DNA of 64,000 nt from Rhizodiscina lignyota (Eukaryota > Ascomycota > Dothideomycetes > Aulographales > Rhizodiscinaceae): the NCBI GenBank assembly GCA_010015805.1, contig ML978126.1, positions 1,984,001-2,048,000 on the forward strand, written 5' to 3'. The notes beneath the pieces are model-generated. The model was not told the origin of the DNA. It saw only the letters and a list, made by a program, of their open reading frames with translations, and ran no database searches. Made by a program: the position numbers and the translations under genes. Below are positions 34,287-45,940 of the stretch, piece after piece; within the stretch, counting starts at the first letter, position 1; every line of letters begins with the position of its first letter.

Positions 34287-34510
34287 ACACTCCAAGGGAC
34301 GTATAACTAAACTTTCGGAAATAGTTTCACCTACCTTGAAGTGCCAGAGCTGCTCGCCCTCAGGAGTTAACTTGCTCGGCGGCTTCACTGTATGGCCTCG
34401 AAAGCTAATATAATACAATCTTTCCAATGGTGGTGCAAGGATCGCACACTCTTCAAAGAACGTCCAGCTGAGCCTCAACGGATAGTCTCACCTACCTGGA
34501 AGTGTAAGAT
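34287..34510. repeat. ~160-bp repeat, array B (two units)
   Basis: Unit one from 34287 (ACACTCCAAGGGAC...CTAAACTTTCGGAAATAG, then CACCTACCTTGAAGTG). Unit two from 34446 (ACACTCTTCAAAGAAC...GATAG, then TCACCTACCTGGAAGTG). Same order of blocks as array A, 841 bp away. Confidence 0.65.
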
Positions 34511-34776
34511 ATGGTCATCCTTGGACATTATAGCTTGCCTGGCGGCCAAAGTCACCTTGAGGTCTCTGATAATTTAACTTCTTTTGATGTGATCGACTTA
34601 GAGAATATCCTACAGGAGGACAAGACGATTCGAGTTGCTGAAAATGCAACAGGTTTGCTGTCCTATGCAATGTACCTCGAAATTCAAAGGCTTCTCATTC
34701 CATGCAGTCATGTCACTCCATTCGTTAGTTTGCCCGTAGAATTGTACGCCTCAATAACGCCCATATGCTGCTTCCT

Positions 34777-36080
34777 TTAGTCCACGATTCCCACATCCTT
34801 CGGCTTCTCCGGCTTGCCCGATGCCGATTCCACAATGAACTGCTGCTTCTCCCTCCTGATCACTCCCAAAACGGCTTCCAGGCTACTTCTCCACATATCC
34901 AACCGACCCGCAACCTCACGCCATTGCGCCTCTCCGAAGACGCGGTATGTGCAGCGATGGATCAGGAAGGTTTGGTTGAGCTGGCTGAGTTTCCCCTCAA
35001 TGAGACCGGCACGGATGACATCGATGACCCACATCTCCACATCCTCGGAAGGAATCTGCAACGCCTTGGCGATCTGCGCATATGGCAGTGTCCGCGTCTG
35101 ATGTGCATGGGCGGCGAGCGATGCTAGTGTGAGCAGGCGCATCTTGCGGTTCAGAACCGCACCGTCAAGACCTTCCTGTTCTATCCAGCCGTCGTGCTCG
35201 TCTTTGAAGTCGTTGTAGTCTTCCAACACATCAGAAGTGAAAAGCTCGAGAAGCTCGAAGTAGGTCTCGTCAGATTTGCGCAGTGCTTGAACTGCGTCAA
35301 GGGCTGTGAGGTCTTGGAAGTCGAAATGAGAGGGGTGGACGAGAGCGGCTTTGAGAGCGCGAAGGGCGAGAGGGCGTGCCTCGTTACCGGAAGCCTCGTT
35401 TGTCGGGATTGTGCGTAGTCCGCGAATCAGATAATCGTATGCCGAGTCCGAGTCTCCTGCTTCTTCTGCAACTTCGCTGATGGCCAGGTAGAGCTTGCGC
35501 TGCTCTTCTTCGTCCATATCCCATTGTACCAACCACGAGTCGAGCTGCTGCAGCTGTGGCTTCAACGACTCGAAGTTGGCGCTCGAGCGTATCACCTCGA
35601 GGATCGCAAAGAGGACGTGATATCGGGAGTCATCTGAAGGAGGGACGATGTTGAAGACGGTGCTCAGGACCGAGAGAGCAAGACCAGAGCCGTTGGCAGG
35701 CGATGAGGTGATGGGCTTGGAAAGATTCCTACATATCCTGTTGAGGAACATGTCCACGTTCTCTGACTGTCGGGAGATGTGAATGAGAAGGTTGTATGCG
35801 GCGATAAGTTCTAGAGAATCTGTTAGTATCACATTTTGATAGCTGCATATGTTGAACACCTACCTTTCTCTGGAGCAGCGTTCAAGACTGAACTTGCGCC
35901 GACCAAAGACTTGAGCGCTTCATCCTTCTTGCCCTCTTGCAAGAATTTTGACACGTCGCTTTGTACCGCTGAACCTTCATCTCCTTGTGCCTTCTTGAGG
36001 TTGTCGATGTACACGGCGAGCTCATCTGCAAGCTCATCGAATGAACCCTCGATGAGGAGAGTGTTGGCCGGGGCCGGCAT
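34777..36080 (-). CDS. Translation initiation factor eIF3 subunit M
   Basis: Two exons (complement), 35864-36080 and 34777-35810, 416 residues; intron 35811-35863 has donor GTAGGT and a CTAAC branch site. The start is ATG 36078-36080 (MPAPANTLLIEGSFDELADELA). The alpha-helical repeats (NVDMFLNRICRNL, DEEEQRKLYLAISEVAEEAGD) are followed by the PCI winged-helix region (KMRLLTLASLAAHAHQTRTLPYAQIAKALQIPSEDVEMWVIDVI, residues ~295-340). It ends in the conserved FGEAQWREVAGRLDMWRSSLEAVLGVI. eIF3m is a structural PCI subunit of the cytoplasmic eIF3 complex that binds the 40S subunit. Length fits the family (~400-460). Upstream is the divergent ATIC gene. Confidence 0.94.
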
Positions 36081-37462
36081 TTTGAGTTGAGCGCTGTTCC
36101 CTTTGAGTTGAAGGTATCTGCCGATTGATTGAAGAAACGGTGGCGGTGTTGGTCGTATGCGATGGATTGGCAGTTGTGTGGGGTGCGCAGGTGGGAGCCG
36201 CACACATTTTCGATATTTCGAAATCTTGGCACTCCGGGTTGCGGAACAGAGCCACCATGTTGCACAAGAGGAGAGAAGATATATTTATCAGAATGCACAT
36301 AATCGTATTGAAAAGCCTATCCTGTGCTCTATGGAGGTCTCATGCTATGTGGAAATCACTTCTACCTTCTGGATAATTATCGTACATTCATCCCTTCCGA
36401 TATGTCAAGAAGAGAAGCACGAGCAAGATTGAATGAGCACGCATACACATTCATGCCCATATTTCAGTAGCAGTTATCGATCGGGAGGAAAATGCTCTCC
36501 TGCGAGGCGGGGACGCCTCCATGGCCACAGATAGGTACTATACGGATATGGCTCGTATGAAGTGATCAAACATCCGGTAGCATTCCAACATGGAAGGAAA
36601 TGTGAGCCATCAAGACAAAAACTTGCAGTTGGCGAAATTCTGAAGAACTGAAGAGCCTCCACTAAAGAGATAATCGACCCTTCAACAACAGTTACCTGGC
36701 CGGAGGAGAGTGCTCAGGAGATACGGAGTAGGGGTCCTGAGTTTCCGAGCCAGTTCGCTGGCCAACCCATCTCGTACAGCGAACGCCCATCTGGTGTGAT
36801 GATTGTCGTGAATAAACTCGGAGGGATTCGACTAATCCTTCATCGCTTGAGAGATGTATGTACCGCCAATCATTGCGCTCTCCTCCACGGCTCTCATTGA
36901 GAACATGAAGGACACCGCACCCAAGATCAGCTGCTGGAATCTTTTCTCCACTCAACAGACGATTCTCGCTCTCATAGACATTCAACTGTCTCAATCGAAA
37001 ATGCTTTATTGCGAGTGTTGGTTTTTTGCGTTGTTCATGGAGAGAAGAAGAGATGAAAGGCTCTTGGCAAAAAGTTTTTATATCGAAACATGGCCCGTGC
37101 GACGATCATCCCGAAATCGGATCCTGGCCGGTTGAAAGTCATCGGACAGTTAAAAAAATTCATGTACACATGTAACTTTCGCACAATATACAGGTATGTG
37201 TAACGCTCATTCCATCAAATCCGCTGTTTGCTGCATTTCAAGTGTCACCAATTAAACGAAACCTCTTCGAATTGATTGGCTCCTCACATTCCTCAACAAT
37301 TACGCCTTGAATTGCATCCTTCCCTACAATTTTGCTCAATTCAGAAAAATCACCGTCATCACGCAGCGCTGGAGTCACGCGTACAGTTTTGGCTACAACC
37401 TATGCCAGTGATAAGCTAAACGTATGCTCCTGCTGATTGAAGTGTAGGATTCGTTGCCCGTC
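36081..37462. other. Intergenic: divergent promoters eIF3m / ATIC
   Basis: 1.38 kb between divergent housekeeping genes. Short ORFs inside (e.g. 36692-36994) show no domain and no splice support. Confidence 0.45.
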
Positions 37463-39360
37463 ATGGCAGAAGAACAGCAGAAAATCGCGATATTATCTGT
37501 TTTTGACAAGACCGGCCTCTTGGACCTTGCAAAGGGGCTGATCAAACACAATGTTCGCCTACTTGCTTCTGGGGGGACTGCGAGAATGATCCGAGAGTCG
37601 AACTTCCCCGTTGAAGATGTCTCAGCCATTACCAAGGCACCAGAGATGCTTGGAGGCCGTGTCAAGACTCTCCACCCTGCAGTGCACGGAGGCATTCTCG
37701 CCCGTAATCTGGAGTCAGACGAGAAGGATCTTGCTGAGCAAGGCATATCGAAAGTCGACTACGTTGTCTGCAACCTCTACCCATTCCGCGATACCGTCGC
37801 AAAGATTGGTGTCACGATTGAGGAGGCAGTCGAAGAAATTGACATTGGAGGAGTCACATTGCTCCGAGCAGCCGCAAAGAATCATGCTCGTGTCACAACC
37901 TTGAGCTCACCAAATCAATATCACGACTTTCTCAAGGAACTGGAGCAGGGAGACATTTCAGAGAAGACTCGGAAATTGTACGCTCTTGAAGCGTTTGAGC
38001 AGACCGCGGACTATGACGACGCCATATCAAGGTTCTTCAGAGCAAAATATGCCGGGGACGGCTTGCAACACCTCTCACTAAGATACGGAGCGAACCCACA
38101 CCAAAAGCCAGCCGCAGCCTTCATGAGGAACGGCCACCTCCCATTCAAGGTTCTTTGCGGTGCACCGGGGTACATCAACCTCCTTGATGTGCTTAATTCG
38201 TGGCCACTGGTCAAGGAGCTCAGCAGAGCACTTGAATATCCAGCAGCGGCAAGCTTCAAGCATGTGTCACCAGCTGGTGCAGCCATTGGAGTGCCTCTAA
38301 CCGAAATTGAGCGCAAAGTATATATGGTCGACGACATCGAAGGTCTGGAGAATTCGCCACTTGCACAAGCATATGCCAGGGCACGAGGAGCAGACCGCAT
38401 GTCAAGTTTTGGTGACGTGATTGCACTGTCGCACAAGGTGGACCTTCCAACTGCAAAAATTATCTCTCGGGAAGTCTCGGATGGAATTGTAGCACCAGGA
38501 TACTCGCCCGAGGCGCTGGAAATTTTGAGAAAGAAGAAGGGAGGTAAATACCTCGTCCTGCAGATGGATCCCGATTACGAGCCCCCTAGCGAGGAGACAC
38601 GACAAGTATATGGTGTATCGCTACTACAGCAACGGAATGATGCGCAAATCTCGCCAAGCGACACTTTTGCAACTATCATCTCACCAAAGGAGAACTCCAA
38701 GCTTCCGGGAACTGCGGTGAGAGATCTCACTGTTGCCACAATTGCCCTGAAGTACACGCAATCAAACTCGGTGTGCTACGCACTTAACGGACAGGTCATC
38801 GGGCTCGGTGCTGGCCAGCAATCACGCATTCATTGCACGAGGTTAGCAGGCGATAAGGCGGATAATTGGTGGATGCGGTTCCATGAGAGAGCGATCAATC
38901 TCAAGTGGAAGAAAGGAGTGAAGAGACCAGAAAAGAGCAACGCCATCGACCTGCTATGCAGCGGATCCGTCCCAAAGAGCGGGGTGGAGAGAGAGGATTT
39001 CGAAAAGAACTTTGAAGAGGTACCGTCGGTCTTCACCGAGGAAGAAAGAGAGGCATGGCTGTCGAAGCTGTCCGAAGTGGCAGTCAGCAGCGATGCATTT
39101 GTATGTGCAGCACACCCAGATGAGCAAACTTCAACTAACATTCAACAGTTCCCATTCATTGATAACGTTTTCAGAACTGCGAGAAGCGGTGCGAAATACA
39201 TCGCCGCACCAACAGGGAGTCAGGTAGGACATCCTCTTCCACCGGCATCCATTTCGATTGTTTGACTGACGGGACACAGAACGATCAAGCGGTCTTCTCG
39301 ACTGCGGAGAAGCTTGGGATAACGTTTGTCGAGCAGCACATTCGGCTCTTCCATCATTGA
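37463..39360 (+). CDS. ADE17: Bifunctional AICAR transformylase / IMP cyclohydrolase
   Basis: Three exons: 37463-39100, 39149-39223, 39280-39360; 597 residues (yeast Ade17: 592). The intron 39101-39148 is 48 nt without stops, so the frame reads through it; removing it restores SSDAFFPFIDN, the conserved family sequence. The N-terminal IMP cyclohydrolase (MGS-like) domain has [46 protein letters not shown] and [17 protein letters not shown]. The C-terminal transformylase has [12 protein letters not shown] with the catalytic Lys-His region, [22 protein letters not shown] and [15 protein letters not shown]. It performs the last two steps of de novo purine synthesis (AICAR to FAICAR to IMP) in the cytosol. 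The ATG 37463 matches the usual start [12 protein letters not shown]. Confidence 0.97.
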
Positions 39361-39970
39361 AAGGGTCATTTCCACTGCATGCGGGGTCAAATATTGGAGA
39401 TACCAGGTGACGTCCAACTCGTTCAAGGGCCTTCCTTCTGGCAACGCCCCTTCCGCCGTCCGAACGGCAGCACTGTTCAGAAAGGGGATATGGCGTTAAT
39501 GCAATCGATAAATGGGCTGGATAGCTTAATGAGCCTGCCCAATCCGGAGTCTTCTTGACGCTGTGAAATGAAAATCATGTGCAAATCACCGATTCGGAAG
39601 ATATTCAGATGTGAGTCGACAAGGTGATGGCGGTGATCCCCAGCAAGATGATCGACATCGCCGGAATGTTTAAAATAAGGCTGTTAGGGTTTGCGCGACC
39701 GGGGCGGGAGCCGGTTCCAAATCCGCGACTTCGAGGTCGTGTCTTCGCTAATTTGCGCGTCCAAACTACTCCTTATGACTGCCCGAACCGCTGCGATATT
39801 TGTCCTTCTTGCACCACTCCATTCCTCCGCACCGTGAAGATTAGCACTGTACTTGCTTCCTGACCTCCTCCCCATCCGCCTTGCTACCTCACCACCCCAG
39901 GGAGGCACAGTACAAATCCTTATGCCGCACCCCTCCACGCCGCATACTCCCCTTTGGCGCGTCTCCGCAG
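39361..39970. other. Intergenic: ATIC 3' flank and kinase promoter
   Basis: 610 bp between tandem genes on the same strand; no gene or repeat recognised. Confidence 0.45.
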
Positions 39971-42886
39971 ATGCTGGGCACTGGAAGAACGCAAGCTGAG
40001 ATCCAGGCGCAAAGGACAAAGGTATGCTCTACCGCCTGTCGCGCTGTCTTTTGCGTTTAGCGCTAACTCGGGCAAATCGCAGCTCGCGAATTCATACGGG
40101 CAACTTCTAGAGTAAGACCACTTCCGCGACACACCGCTACGCAAATACTCACGCAATCGCACAGCGAATTCTCCTCCAAAGAGCTTCGAACTGTCGGAAA
40201 TTACACACTTGGACGGCTGATCGGGAAGGGATCGTTTGGCAAGGTCTATCTTGCGAGCCACAAGCTCACCAATGGGTCGAAGGTATACTCAAGCTCGCGC
40301 GTACTGCAAGGGGGCCAAAATGTTAAGCACTGGAACAGGTCGTTCTCAAATCGGCGAGAAAGGATGATGCGAATCTCGCTCGGGAGATCCATCATCACCG
40401 ACAGTTCCTCCATCCACATATTGCGCGATTATACGAGGTCATAGTGACCGAGAGCCTCGTTTGGCTGGCGTTGGAGTACTGCCCAGGCAAGTTTCCAACT
40501 ACAGAAATTGGTGCAATGAATTTCTTCTAACGATTGTGCGTATTCAGGCGACGAATTGTACAACTATCTCCTGAAGACAGGTCCGATTGAGGTTCCCAAG
40601 GTTCAGAGAATTTTCACCCAGCTCGTCGGAGCCGTATCGTACGTCCACAACAAGTCCTGCGTCCACCGTGACCTCAAGCTCGAGAATATACTTCTGGACA
40701 AGCATGAGAATGTCAAGCTGGTTGACTTTGGCTTCACCCGAGAATACGAGGGGAAGTCTAGTTACCTGCAGACATGGTGTGGCACAGTCTGCTACAGTGC
40801 GCCGGAGATGCTCAAGGGAGAGAAGTATGCTGGAGAAAAGGTGGATGTGTGGAGCTTGGGCATCATTCTCTATGCGCTGCTCTGCGGAGAGCTGCCTTTC
40901 GACGATGACGATGAGGACGTCACAAAGCAGAAAATCCTCAAAGAAGAGCCCAAGTGGCCCGAACATATGCCTCCGCAAGCGAAAGAACTCATCACCCGCC
41001 TTATCTCTAAACGACCACTTTTACGGCCCTCGTTGTCAGACGTATTGACAAATCCATGGCTTGCCGAGCACGCGCCGCAGCAACAAGCCATCCTGAAACT
41101 GCAGCAGCCAGCACCATTTACCACAGAATTGGAGAAGGAGACCCTACAACGTATGAGAAGTGCTGGAGTGGATATTGACATGGTTATCGAAAATGTGCTT
41201 GCACAGCGCTGTGACAGCCTGGCGGGATGGTGGGCATTGCTGATTGAGAAAGAAGAGCGAAAGGCTAAGAGGAGAGAAAAAAAGCGTAAAGAGCGCGAGG
41301 CAGAGGCAAAGAGTCTGAGAAGGCTGAGTGCTGCGAGTAGTAGACTTGAACGAATAGCGCCTACCATCAGAGAAACAGACGAGGAGGGCCAGCCGCTTTT
41401 GCTCCTTGGAGAGCCGCCAAAGGGGAGAGGAAGAAATCTTAAACGAAATAGCTGTAAGCTCAATGTCCTTGTGATAGTATTGATGGATTACACTGAACAA
41501 CATATAGCCGCCGCCGCACCTCCGGACTTACCTCAATTGCTTGAGACGGTCGGTGAGCCGACGCACCCGCCACTGAAAGAGCCACCAGCACCTAGATCCG
41601 CAAGCTCCTCAAGATCACGACCCCCTGTCCCTCCGAAAGAGAGTAGACCTGCTAGGTCTAGTATGCTACAAGTTGTCCAATCCACTCCTGACCTCCTTAC
41701 TCCAGATACCCAGGTACAAACAAAGCGCAGGCCTAGATACCAGCAACCTTTCTTCAACCAACTCTCTTCCCTGAAGGCCTGGCTTAAACAATCAGCCATG
41801 CGAGCCCGCTCGCCTAATACCAAACGTAGCAATTCAGTCTCTCCCCAACCTCCACGACCAACCACCTCATCTCGCGACAACCATATCCGACGAATATCCT
41901 CAGGACCTGCGCATCCTCGAAGCTCCGGGCAATACTCCTCCAGACCTCAACTTGCTACACGCTCTACATTCCCTGCACGCCCTCGCATCTCTACAACGTC
42001 CAGCACAGGTTCAGTAAGTGGGACTGGCGCAGGCAAGCGCCTCCCCTCACTGTCTCCATCACCGCTTACACCCCACTCGTCGTATTATCGCCGAGGCAGC
42101 GCAGGTCTCCGCGGCCGTAAATCAACAAGTTCGTCCGTGAGCTCCGTCCGCTCAATACACCACGTGCACTCCCACTCGAAAGCCTCGTCCACCTCATCCG
42201 CCTCGTTAGCATCACCATCTGCGTCCTCGTCCGGAAAGCCATTCACGGGCCGCTCTCCCCACTCTTCTGTCAAAGTCCTGCCCGCCACACCAACATCCAG
42301 CGCCTTCCCATCAAACATCCGCGTCGCTCGCGCTCCGCCTGCGCCGCTGCTCCTTGGAGGCGGCAACAAGGACAGCCTGACGGCGGAAGGCACTGCGGCG
42401 TTCTCATCCCTTCCGCCACCCAGCCCCGGGCTCATCTTTGCGAAGCGGAAGAGGACTCCGTTCAAGGGCCCAATGTTACATGTCGGCGGCCATCATGGCT
42501 CGAGTCCGAGTCATAGTCGCGGCAGAGACAGTGGGAGTCGCAGTGGGAGTATACAGGGCAGGAGGAGCGGGGACATTATCGAAGAGGCGGACGAGGAGGA
42601 TGAGCTGGGAGAGATAGAGGGGTTGGAAGGATTGGAGAGTGAGGTCATGCTAGAAGGCGACGAGGATGAAGTGGAGGAGGTGGAGGAGTTCAGTCCTGTG
42701 GGGCCGAATACAGAGGTGGAGGTTGTGGACGATGATGATGTAGATGACAGCCCCGTCAAGGAGCGAGAAGACGACACGGCGGAGGTAGTCAAAGGTGATA
42801 CCCCAGTCGTCGATGCGAACGGCTCACCCGGGAAAGGCAAAGCAAAGGCGGAGGATGGCACTGTGGTCGTGCATCCCCCTTCCTGA
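39971..42886 (+). CDS. Ser/Thr protein kinase, CAMK group, KIN4/ppk16-like
   Basis: Six exons: 39971-40021, 40083-40111, 40165-40282, 40339-40486, 40548-41453, 41508-42886; 876 residues. The kinase domain begins at NYTLGRLIGKGSFGKVYLA (about residue 38) and has VVLKSARK (VAIK lysine), EYCPGDELYNYLL, HRDLKLEN, VDFGFT (DFG), the TWCGTVCYSAPEML activation loop/APE and DVWSLGIILYALL. All catalytic residues are present, so it should be active. The C-terminal ~600 residues are low-complexity: a basic EKEERKAKRREKKRK helix, PPVPPKESRP proline motifs that could bind SH3 domains, long Ser runs and an acidic tail. The domain resembles Kin4/Frk1 and S. pombe ppk16, kinases acting in cell-cycle control. 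Intron 40487-40547 uses a GC donor. Intron 41454-41507 is in-frame without stops. Confidence 0.88.
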
Positions 42887-43970
42887 GTTGACTTGAGTCA
42901 AAGCATGTGCCTAAGGCCTTTTGCTGTGATTCTGACCAACTGCATTTTGTCTCCGGACTTCTCGTGCGATGCGACTCATAGCAAGCGTGTTAGCGTTTGG
43001 ATTAATGTCTATGGCTTCGAAAAGCCGTGTTCTTGTTATGTAACAACAACTTCTGCCTTGTTGGTATTCAGCGCACGTGTAACGGTACGAGCTGCTGAAG
43101 GAACGTGCCTTTCTTCAACATCCACACGTCACGCCTTTTGACATGCGGCTCGAGTGCACGACTCCACAGGGCGCGTAGGATGAGGCGCGAGTCGCCAGTT
43201 GCGTAGAACCTTCCGGCTTATGCCCTTGCGACCCTTGAGAAGACGTGATTATAATGGCTCCATTAGTAGTTGCGGGCGAGTTTACGGGACCCATGCTTAT
43301 TTAGTTTGATGCTATTCGATGACGCGTTGGTGGAGCGGATGGCCAGTGCTAACTTTTTGGGTCAATGTCCTGCGAGGTTGGCGTTCAGCTGTATATAACG
43401 TCAATCGCTCGCGACTTCCCCCGTGAAAATTCCTCTTTCTTGAATATTCTTCCCTTAAACTGAGAGGTACCTGCTTCAGCTCAAAACTTTGCAATGCCTT
43501 GACAAATCGCTCTTTTCCCTCCTTCATCCTTTGTGCATACGAAAAATGCGAACAAGTTATAAACCTACTTGTATGGGAAGAAGGCACTTACCACAAGTCG
43601 GCGTGAGATACCTATATATATCTCATCACCATAAACCACAAACAGTCGGTGGGTCTAGGTCAATCTCAATTTCACTGACTTGAGAGCAAAATTTCATTAG
43701 CACTACTCCGTACTGCGGTGCGGCACAACTCCTTCGGTCATACCGCTGCTGCTAATGTACAGATTCGAGACTGTGGTATCTTTTCCCAGCAAACACTCAA
43801 AAACAACGACCGATCATGATGCAATTTCGAACTAAAGAACGATGTAGCCATCTGTTTGGCCTTGGTATATGATTTTCTCTTGTTCTCTTCCATGTAAATG
43901 CACAATTGCGGGGACGTGCAACTCTCCGATCCCCGTTTCCCATAAAACATCTCTCATTAGGTCCGTTTGT
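42887..43970. other. Intergenic between convergent genes
   Basis: 1.08 kb between the kinase and the convergent permease; no gene, RNA or clear repeat seen. Confidence 0.5.
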
Positions 43971-45940
43971 CTAGCAGAAGAACTTGTATGCCTGCAACGG
44001 CATCGTTAGCATTCGGATCTGCAAATGGCAGGCTTGAGGATAACAACGAACCTTCTTCCACTTCGACCAGTTGGCCCTCTCGGCCTTCTCCTCTGCAATC
44101 AGCTCCGCAAGATTCAACTCGCGCATACCCGTATGCAGGTCCATAGCATGGCTCCTGACGAACGGCGTCTTGTACCAGATCTTGTACGGAATGTAGAACG
44201 CAATCACGATAGGCGCCGCGAGGTAGGCCATGAAGAAGTCCTCTGTTCGGTCCGCGCCCGTCTCCGATCCGTAGCCAATGCCCGCAAAGCCGGTCCAGAA
44301 CTGTGCAATGAGCACAAGTATGTTGAGGATGAAGCCAATCCATGAGCCGATGATGCCGGGCTGAGAGCGGAAAGCGAGCTCATCCAGTGTGTGTCCCTGC
44401 ACGTGCCATCCCTTTCGGAAGCGGATGTGGGCAAGACAGATGGAGCCCCAGGTGAATATGGAGCTGAGACCGGAAAGGGCAAGCATCCAGTTGAATGCAT
44501 CCTCTTGCTTGTCGCTACCTGCGAGGTAAGCCAAGAATCCGATGACTGATGCGAAGAGGATACCGAATATCGGCCTGCCCTTGCGATCGATATATCCAAA
44601 GAACTTGGGAGCCTGGCGCTGGTCGGCGAGTGCAGCAAGAGTACGTGAGGAGCCATAGATGGATGAGTTACCGACAGAGAGCACGGCAATCATAATGACG
44701 ACATTCATGACCGAAGGCAGACCAGAAATACCCGCGTTCTCGATGGAAATGACGAATGGAGAGGCAGTAGCGTCAGCAGCGGAAGAACCACCGAGAAGGC
44801 GGTCGTCATTGTAGGGCACAAGTAGGCCGACAATGGTGAGTGCAACAACGTAGAAGAGCGAGATACGCCAGAAGACCTGCTTGACGGCAGTTGGAAGCGA
44901 TTTCCTCGGGTTTGCAGTTTCAGCCGCAGCAAGACCGACAAGTTCAGTTCCGGCGAATGCAAAAGCTGCATTGACGAACACGCTACAAAGACCTTTGAAG
45001 CCATTGTTAAACGCACCCGGATCGTGCCAGAAGTGGCCTCCGATATACCCTCCGTGGGGTCCACCACCGCAGTTGAGAATGATGCCAAGGATGATGTATC
45101 CGACGATGGCGGTAACCTTGATGATAGCGAAGACGAACTCGGCTTCACCGTATCCACGGACGCCAAACAGATTGATAGCGATGATCAGCAAGAGGAAAAT
45201 GGATACCCAGGCGTCGTTGTTAATCTTGCCTTGGTTCCAGAATTCGATAGTCAATGTGGCGGCGACGATTTCAAGAGGCAACACGACCAACCATTGCATC
45301 GCATAGCTATCGCATTTAAGTTAGCATTTGAAGAAGATCTTAATAAACCGAAGGGCGACTCACTTCCAGCCCATGGCAAAACCCCATGCAGGGTCGAGGA
45401 AACGAGTGGAGAAGGCGGAGAATGAACCAGCGACAGGGAACAGGACAGCCATCTCGCCCAGGGCGTGGACGGTGCAGTACAACATGATACCGATTAGAAT
45501 GTACGCAATTAGCACAGATGCGGGACCACCATGCGCCAGCACGCTACCAGAACCAACGAACAGACCAGTTCCTGTGCAGAGAGCCTCGTTAGCCGGGTTT
45601 ACCAACCTTTCTAAAGCAGAAACTTACCGATACTGCCTCCAATGGCAATCATCTGCAAATGCCTTCCCTTGAGCTTCCTCTGAAGTGGACTCTCTGCAGT
45701 ACCTGCAGTCGCCGCCTCCATATCGAAACCTCTGGAGGGCTTGCCTTCGACCGCGGCGACGGCCTCGGCGCCTTTGGGGTTGATATGCAGGCCCGGCTCG
45801 CGCTTGAAGCCGTCGATGAAGTCTCGCCACATGCTGGTGCTCCTGGGCTCGTTCTCGCCGACATATGCGGCATCGTGGCCGTTACCATTGGACGAGTAGG
45901 ATTCGTCGGGCTTTCCATTCTTCTCTACTGGGTCGTCCAT
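43971..45940 (-). CDS. Amino-acid permease, YAT/AAT family
   Basis: Four exons (complement): 45628-45940, 45364-45571, 44052-45306, 43971-43991; 598 residues. Intron 43992-44051 (60 nt) contains no stop and must be removed to give the normal tail WKKAYKFFC. The cytosolic N-terminus (~95 residues) leads to [26 protein letters not shown] at TM1. Next are GEMAVLFPVAGSFS and RFLDPAWGFAMGWNYAMQW, and AFAFAGTELVGLAAAE at TM6 with the helix break. SLPTAVKQVFWRI and the long YGSSRTLAALADQRQAPKFF loop follow. These place it with the fungal general/dicarboxylic amino-acid and GABA-type permeases of the plasma membrane (proton symporters). The C-terminal Phe-Phe-Cys resembles the palmitoylated FWC end of yeast permeases. 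Substrate not deducible. Confidence 0.93.

Larger units (their letters stand above)
33167..34776. other. Intergenic with ~160-bp decayed repeats
   Basis: 1.6 kb between URA6 and eIF3m, which converge. AT-rich, no supported gene; contains two dimeric repeat arrays. Confidence 0.55.

Noticed and set aside
39690-39740. Possible tRNA T-loop (GGTTCCAAATCC)
   Set aside because: No matching acceptor stem, D-arm or anticodon arm could be folded around it.
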